From the NCBI GenBank assembly GCA_948470475.1, contig OX419341.1, positions 24,288,515-24,352,514 of the forward strand: a stretch of DNA of 64,000 nucleotides, in the 5' to 3' direction. Source of the DNA: Galaxea fascicularis. Lineage: Eukaryota; Cnidaria; Anthozoa; Scleractinia; Euphylliidae. Of this stretch, positions 31,923-43,900 are shown piece after piece. The notes beneath the pieces are model-generated. The model ran no database searches, was not told the DNA's origin, and saw only the letters and a program-made list of their open reading frames with translations. Every line of letters begins with the position of its first letter. The stretch's first letter is position 1. The position numbers and the translations under genes are program-made.

Positions 31923-34900
31923 ATGGCGATTCACTCACATTTCACCGCAACGGACTTCGTGGTGTTTTCTTTAGCTTTGCTTGCCTCCATGGGTATTGGA
32001 ATATTCTTTTCTAGATCCGGAGGAGTACAGCAAAATAATAATGAGTATCTCATGGCTGGTAGAAGCATGTCAAGTATCCCAGTCGCGCTGTCCGTCCTAG
32101 CATCCTTTGTATCATCTATCGCCATTCTTGGTAATCCAGCTGAAGTTTACACGTATGGATTTCAGTTGTGGTTGCAGTCTTTTACGAACTTTATTTCTGT
32201 GCCACTGATGGTATGGGTGTTTTTACCCGTGTATTATAATCTTCGCTTGACAAGCAGTTATGAGGTAAGTTATGTAAGACAAGAATCTATATACCGTATT
32301 TCTCAGTTTAACGCCCCCGGCGTTTATTTCAAACTTGGCTTGATGAACCCGGCGTTTGTTTGAAGCCGGCGTTTAATCGGGGTCCGGCGTTTATTAACAA
32401 GGTGCAAGTTTCTTTACTTTTTTCATTGATTATTACTGTCTATTCTTTGAGACCCAGAGAAGGTTTCTTAGGGCAGAACGATTATTCTCTTTTTTTCGAC
32501 CCTGCAAACTGTAGTCCCCAAGAAATGATTATTACCAACGCATACAGAACATATTAAGTAATGCATGAACAAGCAAGTACATAGTTGGTTCGAACAAACG
32601 CCGGATCCTCGATCAAACGCCCCCGGCGTTTATTTTAAAACCACTAGTTTTCACCCGGCGTTTATACTAGGCCGGCGTTTAATCGGGGTCCGGCGTTAAA
32701 TCGAGAAAATACGGTAAACTTATATCGTTTAACAATTATTCCATGAGCGTGCATTGGATATGAGGTTATAACATGGTATCCGGTCAAGTCGCCCGAAATA
32801 GTTAAGCTAGTCTTCTACTTTATGTCACACTCTTAGTCGACCATTTTGTTTAAAGATCAAAGAAGCCGACTGGCTTACCCGCTTGGAAATTACGCTTGGA
32901 ATTACCCCCTACTTTGTGGCGGTGAGCAGAGAAAGCAGTCAATTGCTGCTGGGGTCAACTTGAAGTGAAGTTGATTTATAATACCAGCCGTCCTGCTTCC
33001 TTGCCGATTTGTAAAATCTTTTGAGTCATTCATTCAGTTCCTCCTTGTTCATGTCTTTAATTGGCTTTGAAAACTTGCTTCCAATGGGACCAGCAAGCCA
33101 TTCTGGAGATGGGTCAGTAAAATTAAATTTAATTATACGAATTGCAGTGCATGTTATGTGTTGACATGTTAACAATAATTATTGGAGTTGGAGTTGGAGG
33201 TAAATTCACACATACTTAAGCTTACCTTAAAAATTTTCATTATCCAAATTGATTGGCCTTTTTCGTTGCATTCGCAGTAGATTTTTCTACCAATTCTAGC
33301 AATTCTTCGGACGTCAGTTCTGTCTCAAAGCAAATTTTCTCAGCCATTTTTGTAGCTTAGCAAAAAAGTTATTCAGCTCAGTTCACCAAATATGGTTAGG
33401 CCCCCAAAAAATCTACAACGTCCAGTGCAATACAGTTCTTTTTCTATATTCATTTCCTTAAAAAGCCATATAACTTATTAACCTGGTCTATTAGGTCATT
33501 TACAGGGAAATCTCAGACCTTGCCCTTGGTATTGACCTTACTATTGCTGTGTCAATGCATCAAGCATCATTTCCCTATAATTACCTGACTCTTGGTTAAT
33601 AAGTAGACATGTATAATATATTATATTTGATTCTCTTCTCCCTGGTACCTGTACTTGCTGTAACACCAGTAGATCTGTCTAGTCACAGAGTAGTCATTCA
33701 AATACTGTACGACAGTTAGAAGAACTCAAGTTCTAAATCTTTTAAATAATTAATCATATCTGCAGAGAAAAATTTCTTCCTTACCGACTTTAAATTCCAT
33801 TAATTTTGCAGTATTTGGAAAGAAGATTCTCTTTTAGCTTGCGGATGTTAGGCTCTGTGGTGTTTGTAATACAAACAGTAGGTACCATTCTTTATCTTAG
33901 ATAGTCTTTTGATTTGACATCAAAATTATAAAAGTACTCATAGTAATAATATGTTTTTTTTTGTTTTACTGTGATCTTCTTGTTGTATTTTAATATCATT
34001 TTGACGGTCCCTGCATGGGTAATGCACTTCAACTTTTTAGTTTGTGGCATGGTTTCAGTTTGATTTTGCTTATACAGTTTTCAAACCAACCACTGGTCTG
34101 CTTTTACTTTCCTTTGTTTGAGATTATGCAGGGAAGCTTTATGCTGAGCACTCAGTTAAAATTGCATTTTTCTAGGATTTCACAGCTCCTTGTGATACAT
34201 TGTAACTTCTACCAGGTAGTGCAATATGTGTATCCTCATGGTTGTCTATGTTAACAAGAGTTTTGCTGTTTTGTTCATGATTGTGAATGCCTACTGGTCT
34301 CCCTTTTTTTTAGGTGCTCTACACTGCTATAGTTTTGTATGGCCCTTCTCTTACTCTTGAATCAGGTTGGTACATGTAATTAAGCAAAGCTGTACCACAC
34401 TGGTTGCAAGGCTGGTTCATACCAAAAAAACTTGCATAGCATAGGACCATGGTTATTAGCAGTAGTTTGCATTGTTTTTAACCATTTATTTTCAGTTGTG
34501 TCATAATGATAAATAATAAATAATTGTTACTTTGTTCTTCAAGATGCTTACACTGTTGGCAGCATAAAATTCCAAAATAAGCCCGTAATCAACCAATAAA
34601 AATATTAGTGATAAATGGATTGGTGACTTGCATTGGATAAAGTGAAATAACGGAGAAGCGTTCTCAAGTCGAAATACTCAGAAAAAGAATTTTCCGAGCC
34701 CCCAACAGGAGTCGAACCCATGACCTTCCAGAATACCGGTTGTCTCCCATAGCTCAGTGGTTAGAGCGTCCAACCGGTATTCTGGAAGGTCATGGGTTCG
34801 ACTCCTGTTGGGGGCTCGGAAAATTCTTTTTCTGAGTATTTCGACTTGAAAAATATTAGTGTTTTTTTGTGTGATTTGTAACTTAAACTATATTCTTTAC

Positions 34901-37900
34901 TTTTTTTATAACTGCATGCCATGTGGGAATGTTGGCGGCTTAAAATTTATAGCAAATGTCAACAGTCCATCTGCTGGTTACATGTACTTTTTGTTTTAGT
35001 GACAGGATTTCCATTGTGGCTATCTACAGTTGTAACAGGACTCGTTTGCACTTTTTACACCACTGTGGTAAATATATCATTCAATTTACATGTACCTTGT
35101 CAAGGAGTTAATTATTTCTTCTTTAAATTGTAATTTAATATTATTTTGTTCATGTTGTTATTATTATTACTTAAAATTAATGCTTACACTAGTACTCATA
35201 AGTTGTTGACAAGTATGTACACAAAGGCAATTCTGAGCCACTGGAAATTAAGCAGCAGCTTCTAGGAAACCACTTGTCTATCTACATGTATTAACTTTCT
35301 TGCATGTACACTGTAGTGGAGAACTTCTTCCTTTTGGCAATATGGTTTGGACTGCCAAAAAGTAATGTTTATGCTTGATTATTTCTGAAGCATTTGCTAA
35401 CCCTCTCCTCTCATCATTTTGTTTTTGTTTTTTTTAAATTTGCCCTGGTAAGTAATCATACCACAATTCTTTAATCCAACAATCATAGATTATGTGTACA
35501 AAGCGCTGAGAGCGTAATTAATTTACCTGTCACCTCTTCATTGCTTTGCATTATTTGCATTTCTTCAGGGTGGAATGAAAGCTGTGATTTGGACAGATGT
35601 GTTCCAAGGAATTATCATGCTAGTTGGCATGACAACAATAATTATTGTTGGGACTCTGAAGGTTGGCAGTTTCAGCAAAGTGTTTGACATTGCACACAGA
35701 GGACACAGACTTGATGTTGAGTAAGTTTTCTCAATTAACTACAGTGTACAGTTAGGGAGCAGTGGATGTGTTTTCATCCATTTCAAGTTACGGTGTAACA
35801 TACACCTGTGCTCTGTCTTTGTAGTTTGTCTGCAGATCCAACACACCGAAACACATTGTGGGCTTTCATGATTGGTGGTGTGTTTCAAATGCTCCCAGTT
35901 TACGCAACCAACCAGACGGCAGTCCAACGATTTCTCACAACTAGGTCATTCAAAGCAGCAAAAAGGTAAACTACATTATGTCTTAAACAACATCAAGTGA
36001 TAACAGAGTTACATGTATCTTATATTAAAAGCTAAGATGCCTTTAGTTGTGTTATCAACTGTTCTGCATCAAAGCATGTTAAATTGAAGGCCCACTTCGA
36101 GCAATTTTAAATTGGTTGGAAAATCTCATAAGTATATTACTTTTTTTCTGAATTAGGCAAATAAACTTATCTTGTGGTAATAATGATATAACGAATGTGA
36201 AGTAAAATAGCAAACCTTTAATTTACTTTTGTAATGATTCTTTTCAGGGCTGTATGGATGAATCTCCCACTTAACATCTTCAACACGTCACTAACAGTTT
36301 TAACAGGATTGGTTATCTACGCATTCTATGCTTCTTGTGATCCTCTGAGCACTGGAGAGATAAACACAGATGATGAGGTGCAAACCTCTTGCACATTATT
36401 GTATCACTTTAAAGATCAGCTTTTTAGGTTGGGCGATTTGGTACCTCTTAAATCTTGGGTCTCGTAAACTTTTCATCCTATCTCAAAATCTTGACAGCCT
36501 TTACGAAGAGTCTCAAAGTCTCATTTATAGTGCATTTATTTCGATGTCAAAGTCTTACATGTTTGGTCTTGGTCTCAGATTTTCAAAAATGGGTCTTGGT
36601 GTCTCAGTGAGTCTTTTGTTTTCTATTTTACTGAAAAGTTTTATTACCGGTACATGGGATGGGAAAGATCCCACATAGAGGTTTCGGGGCTGCATTCCTT
36701 TGTTTTAATTGGGTTCATAAAATGTGTTCCCTTGGATGTTTTGACTTTGTTGGTGATTTGATTGGCTGTGATTATTGTTTTTTTGATATTAATTGTTATG
36801 TACGTTTTTGGTAGTCTAATAGTTGTTTTTGCTGAGCTGTGTTTGCTTGCTGAGTTGGTTTTGCTGAGTGTGTTTGTTTGCTTTTGCTTTGTGGGAAGTG
36901 TAGTTGTGTGTTTGGGAGTATTATACCATATGTGTGGTTGTATGTATAGTTGTTTAAGTTATCACAGCTTTCAAACTTTGTGTGTGATGCATGCTTTCAA
37001 GCAGTTTCAGTACATTTTTTTTTTCAATCACAGCAATGACCTTGAAAGACATTGCAGTTTAATGTGACATACATGTAGCTATTAAAGCCTATCTCTGATT
37101 AGTATAAATCTACTAGCGTTCTATCATGGATGCCGGTCTCGTATTGGCTGTTACTCGCTATCTATTCTGTAATAGATAGTATAACTGCGGACAGACATTT
37201 TCAACTCGATGGTCTGTATTTACACTGTAGACTGTAGACAATACACTAAAGACCATACAGTGTAGGTTGAAACTAAAAGATAAACAAACTAAAAGTTACA
37301 ATGGGAATAAAAAAAAAAAAGAATTGTACCAACGAAATACAGCTAACAAGAAATGATGATAAAGATAATTATACTTACATTGTTATGGCACCGAAAATCT
37401 ACATTAAACTGCTTTGTCAAGAACTTGATTCAACTAAGAGAAAAATGTTCTGCGCATAGCGTGACTGCAAAGGAATGCCACTCCCAAAAAATAACAAGAA
37501 AACTAAGGGTTATATATGGAAAATGCGATCAAAATATGTCTAAAAGAATTTTCATATTTCGGATTGTAACAACAGAATATTATTATTTTCTAGTAATACA
37601 AAATAGTGTAAGAATCTATGTTTAGCAGCCACAATTGACCTTACTGTTCAAGATTTCCAGCCAAAACTTCTTTAGTTAAATGTTCTTCATGTGGTTCTTT
37701 ACACTAGAACAACACAGAAAATAAAAGCTCATTTAAGCACTACTGTGGTGATTATGATCACAGCAGTAAATACATGTACAAACAAAGGTTGTTATTTTGA
37801 ATGCAAATAGCCAATGTTTCAAAATTAATTCTGCAAGCTGTGACTCAATTCCCTAAGCGATACATTTGAAATTAATTTTCAGAAAATTCATTTTCACTTA

Positions 37901-40900
37901 AGGCAAAATGGCGAGTGAAGTGCAAAATCCACTAGTCAAAACCAAATTTTCACTAGTCTGTAGGCATAGTTGGCTACAGCCACAGATGTAGTCTTGTATT
38001 CAATATTATTATTTTTATTATTTCATGTTGTGTAAGTTAATAAATCTTTTTAATTATTATTTGTCTGTAGATCTTACCATACTTTGTGATTGAAGTGCTT
38101 GGTAAGTTCCATGGAATTCCTGGAGTCTTTGTAGCTTCCCTTTTCTGTGGCACTTTAAGGTAAATGCTATAGGTTCTCATTTGAACATTTAATATTTAAT
38201 TTATTATTATTTTCCCCCTTATAATTTATTGAGCACAAATTTTGGTAAAATAATTTATGTAAACACTGTCAATAGCTGATCATGTCACCTGGATGTACAG
38301 GACATTAAGTTTGGACCAAACAGCTCAGTAAGTTGTAGCCCTTTCTCCGTGTTACAATGTTTCAATGCTGTAAAAATCTCATTTCTCTTCCTGCATTTAG
38401 TACTGTGGCGTCAGGACTCAATGCTCTAGCAGCAGTTACAGTGGAAGATTTTGCACCTTTGGTGGTGCAGCACATCCCAACCAAATGGGAAGCATGGGTG
38501 TCCAGACTGCTAGGTAATCGGTTAATAAATTTACATGGGGGTATGTTATTACAATGTTTATAGTCAATCCAGTTCAAGAGCACCCCAGCCTGTAGAACCT
38601 GTTGGTCATTCAGAGAATGCTTTCATTTTAAAAATGAGCAAATCAGTGTTCAAATCAAAATTCGGTTTCTGAAACAGGTGGTAAAATAAACTCATCACAG
38701 ATTCCTCCAAGGAAAGGCTCATTTTTTGTCTCCCAACAACAGGCTATTGGTTTGCACTGTAACACATCATACATGTATCCTGGCTGACACACTCACCACG
38801 GGCAAAGGCAGTCAAAGTTCTGTACCGTTGAAAACGGCTAACCATCTTTCTGAGGCCAGTATGTGTTGTAAATCATGAGAAATTAATCTGTGTTTTGGAA
38901 AATCCACGATTGCGCTAGTCAAGAATTCCCCCTCTGGTTGCATTAGAGATAGGTTTTTCAGGCTCGAAGGTTAGGTCTTGCTTGGTTTCTTTCTGCCATT
39001 TTGTAAACAAGCTACATTTTCCATATAAGAAACATCCCTTGTTCATGTAATGCAATCATAAACCCCCAATTTAGATTTGAATATTGATGTGCTCGTTTCC
39101 AAAATGAATGCATTCCCTGAACAACGAACAGGTTCAATTCTCGAATAATGGATTCATTAATATAATATACAGGGGTACGCTTGACCTGGTTTGACTGTAA
39201 TGTTGTAGTTCAAAATGATTGAGGTTCAGGAGGCAGGATGGCCAAGTCGGCCAATGTGGTCATCCTGGGTTCAAATCCTGCCCTGACCATTAGCATGGTG
39301 TTGTTCTGGTTTCATGCCTGGTTCAACTCCTCCATCATCCTTGTACATTGTAAATACTGCCTCCAGTCAGTTGGGATTCTTACCATGTTATGATTATTTA
39401 TTTGTATTATTTGTTTTATTGTCCCTAAAAAGCCCCACATGAGGAGTGGTCATGCAGTTTAATATCTATCCATCTGTCAGTCCGGCTGGCCGGCCATCTG
39501 TCCATCCATCCATTTATTTATTTATTTATTTACCTATACAGCTGTAGCCATATATATTTTGATTCTCAATTTCCTTTTTCTCCTAACTCTAATCATTTAT
39601 GGTAAGGGATAAGGAACAAAAGAAAATTAAGAATCAAACTAGGTTGAACCATTTCAACCTGAATTGCATTTTGAACTTGAGCATATGCAATCATGAAGTT
39701 AATTACAGGGTAGCAACACCAAAGATACACTGTATGGAAATTACTGTACAATGGAGTTTGTGAAGCCTGTTTGAAGACCCTCCATATCAGCTTTAAAATC
39801 TGTACAAAATTTGTATGATGTGATATCAACTAAATGTAAACATATTAAACATTCTTGCTTTGCTGCAATTAACAGTGTGTGTTTATGGAATCATGTCTCT
39901 TGGTATGGCTTTCTTGGTCTCAAAACTTGGAATGATATTACAGGTTAGTGCTGCTAAAGAATCCTGCCTTACACAATAATAATTATTTACTAAATAACCC
40001 TTTTTAAGAAAGCTATATGTATATCCAGTAGTGGAATATTCTTGGTTTTTGCGGGAGAAACACATCGCACACATGACAACGTCTATTTGCCCTGTGTTTT
40101 TGAGGTCTGAACAACCAATGATGTGTTAAGAGAAGTGTCTATACAAATGTTTGCAAGTTCAACAGAGAGACGAAAGGTTTTAACATAGCCAAAGTAAACT
40201 CCAGATGTTTCCAATGGTATCCAGTCACTATGTTGGTGCCCATCCGGATGGACACCAACATGGCGGCTCCATACTATTCTCTGTAATTTTGAGTGATACA
40301 TTTTGCTGAATATCTCAAGTACGAGATATCGCATAGTCCTGAAACTTTAACAGGATATTTATTACTTTTTCTACAACACCTTAAAGGGGAAGTATCATGA
40401 GTTGCGCATGTGCGAGTTGATCCAAGAATGAAAAATAGTAGTCGATAGATAAATTCTTTTATGGCACTTGAACCACTCCTTGGGATCTTTGCGATCGGTT
40501 AGAGCTATCTTTTTTCGACCAGAATTGTCTCTCCGACCGCCATGACCAAGGCCGAATCCCCCACTTGAGGACGCCATTTTGTTTTCACGGTTCAACTTGA
40601 AAAATCTTAGCCTAATCTTTTTCAAGTTTGGGCGTCAGCGGGAGCATGTGCAGCTCATGCTAGTTCTCAGGACTTTAAATTTCTTGACTTTATTGATTGA
40701 ATAATAAGTGATTAATTTTATTTTTTACTTGCATGACATGAAAACCAAGAATTGCAGAGCCAACTGTTATGATGTCCCACTGTTGCAGAGTCCCACCAAG
40801 CCAGTGGCACAGGACCATGATCAGCCATGGCCCTATGCCATTGGCTTCATGCAAAGACTGAGATTGTTTGAAAAGTTGTGCTTTAAACAGTACAGTAACT

Positions 40901-43900
40901 GACAAGTAACCTTACTAAAATTCATTTGTCATAAAATGAAATGGTAACCATGACTACACTGTAACCTCTCTTTGCATTCTTTTCAGATGAGTGCAACCAT
41001 GTTTGGGACCACAGGGGGCCCAATGTTAGCTCTCTTCTCGCTTGGGATTTTAACAACTCGTGCTAATACTAAAGGTGTATGGATAGGTGTCATCATTGGG
41101 TTTTGGACAGTGACTTGGATCAGTATAGGAGCGCTCATCAACCCACCCAGATATCCCACACAGCCAATGTCAATAGCTGGATGTCCCAGCAATGTTACAA
41201 ATCACAACATGACATTGATACATCCTGCAAGAAAGTAAGTTTATACCGTAAATGATCTAATAAACGCCTTCTGTCTAATGAATGCCTTCTACCTTATTAA
41301 CACCCCCCTAAGCTGACAAGTTTGAATTAAACGCCCCTCTCTAACAAACACCCCCTGTCTAATAAATGCCTCCCTTCCCTGAAAACCACACATAAACAGA
41401 TGTACACGATGAGGACTCGGATGTTGACATTGAGCTATAAGAGCTACATGTACCAGTACCCTTTTCCGCCACTTTCCAAGTATGTACCATATACCGTAAC
41501 GGTTATGGATTTGTAGAAAGCTCTGTCATTTTAGATTATTATAATACCATATTTAGGTTACCATGTTACAGTTATTAGAATAAACATCTCTCTCTTTTAA
41601 ATGCCTCTTGTCTTTTAAATGCCCCCCCTTGGAGCCTTGAGATTTAATAAACGCTCCCGGCATTTATTAGATCATATACGGTACCACAATTATTATTGAA
41701 CCCATAACACCTGTCACGGGTGTTACTTGTAAGTGTTACTGCTGTAAAAGCTCCTTGAAAAGTAGAAGGCTTTGGCACAGCAACGGCTGTTCAAAATTCT
41801 ATTGGACATTAGTTTAAGATTCATTCTGTGACATTTCCATGCACAAAAAACACAGAAATCTTCATAAGATGTTTTGACCAAAGGTCAGTTTTTGCCCTCA
41901 TACAACACCTGTAGTGTCTAGAGAAACAACCAATCTCAACACTTTTGTTAATCTTTTTCATTCTTGTTTTCACCATGTTTGCACCATGCAGTATAGTATG
42001 GCTCCATCTTCAGGAAACAAATTGCACTGCACATAACCCTAGTGTTTTGTTAATTCATCAGCATTTGAGGTCCCTTTAAAGTGGCCAATTTTATTAGCAA
42101 CTCTTTTGACACCTCAACTTCACATAAAATTCACCAACACAACAATGCCAATTTCTGTAGAATCAATAATTAAAAGTATTATTAAAGCAGTGTGTACATG
42201 TATTTGCATGCTACTGTCTCAACTTCAAAAATATCTTTGACAACCAAGCAGAGAGTTTTGCATAAATTTCTCTGACTTTATTGATCACTGGGCCCCCCTT
42301 TTCTCCTGTGCCTGAGGAGATGAGCTGTCTTATTCAACTCATTAATAATTTATAAAGGAACAACAAAGGAATTGTTTTATTAATCAATAGCTGTATATCT
42401 GATACAACATTTTCCTGATCTACATAAACTTTTGGTTCACTTTTCTGTTTAAATGTCTTGTACTACAAAAATAATCGATGAATATGAACACAGAATGCTG
42501 ATCAGTGTTGAATAAGTAGTTTACAATATTTGCATTTCAGCAAATCTATTTTGCAATAATTATCTCAACACCTGTTCATGTAGTACTAATGTCTACTTGT
42601 CTGCTCTTTCCTCAGCCTTGAAACTCATTCAGTGTATGCAATTTCATTCTTCTGGTACGGTTTTCTAGGCTTCGTGATCACATACATCATTGGTTACTTT
42701 GCTAGTTTTATTTTCAGTGAGTATTACATTTACATAAACTGTGTTATCAGTGTGTGTGTGTGTTTTTTTTTTAACAGAATGGAATTACAGGGTAAAAAAA
42801 CTTTTCAAAACAAACTCAGTACATGAACTTAACATTGAACTGATATTTCAGCCACACATGTTACTGAGAGCATAGACCCTGGTTTGCTTTTTGACTATTC
42901 CAAGCTGACAGCCTGGTTTGCAAGGTGCACTCAAAGATCATCAGGTGACCTGACGCTTAGCAGTCATATGGGTTCCTCAGAGGTAATCAAACTGACTTTT
43001 TAAATTTAATTTCTGGTATTATTTTCTGCAGTCTGTTTCTCTTCAAATATTGCCTTAATAAAGAGGCAATTTGAAAGAGCCACTGTGATTTTAGCAACAG
43101 TGCAGGAGAGCATTGTGCAGGTTTGGTTCCAACCTTCAAATTGCCTCAAATTGGCACTATTTTAGTGTATACAGATATAATTTTCATGTAAGAAACCTAC
43201 ATGTATAGTGCAGCTTGAAGATGAGCAAACCAAAATATACACAAAAAACGCACATATGTAAAAAAAGGCTAAACAAGTCTAAAAATTTGAGTATGCGCGG
43301 CTACAAATACACAGAAAGGCTCATTAGTATGTACAGTGTATGAGCTTGGTCATTGTCTGCCTTTTGTTATTGTGTCTATGAAGATTTTGAAGAGCCTGAA
43401 TAGCATGATTATGATAAAATTAATTACATGATACCAAACATAAGTATTGAAGACAGAATTTCTGCCGTTTTCAATCGACTCTGACGAATGCCAGAACTTG
43501 ACTTCACGCTCACCGACTCACGACGAAAAGAGAAACATTTTAGGAACTTCAAATAAATTGCAGAAATAACTTGTGAACAAACATCACCTCATATAAGTGC
43601 TTTTTAAACGAAATTCAGTGTTTCAGACAGATTATTCGTCTCTGTCAGCTGAGTAGAATCTCACTGAGAAGTCACATTTTTGTTTGTTGTGATGGTACTG
43701 AGTTCATGGTTGTGGTTGCGTCAAGAAAACAGACTTTGTGGTCAAAGAAATTACTCATAAACAGCGCATCATAGCACTTTTATAACGATGAACTTTTGTA
43801 AATGAAACAACATAAATAAAACAGAACAGTTATGGTTGAAGTCATCGTATCATGTGCGTTGTACATACCCATCAATCAGGTGATTGAAATACGATCCAAG

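Noticed and set aside
34740..34815. tRNA-like sequence that could be a real tRNA gene
   Set aside because: The anticodon arm does not form 5-bp stem plus 7-nt loop, and the unit is flanked by a 13-bp target duplication; SINE instead.
36762..37067. Hydrophobic 101-codon plus-strand frame in an SLC5 intron
   Set aside because: GT-rich, Val/Leu/Phe-biased translation of low-complexity sequence; no homology recognised.
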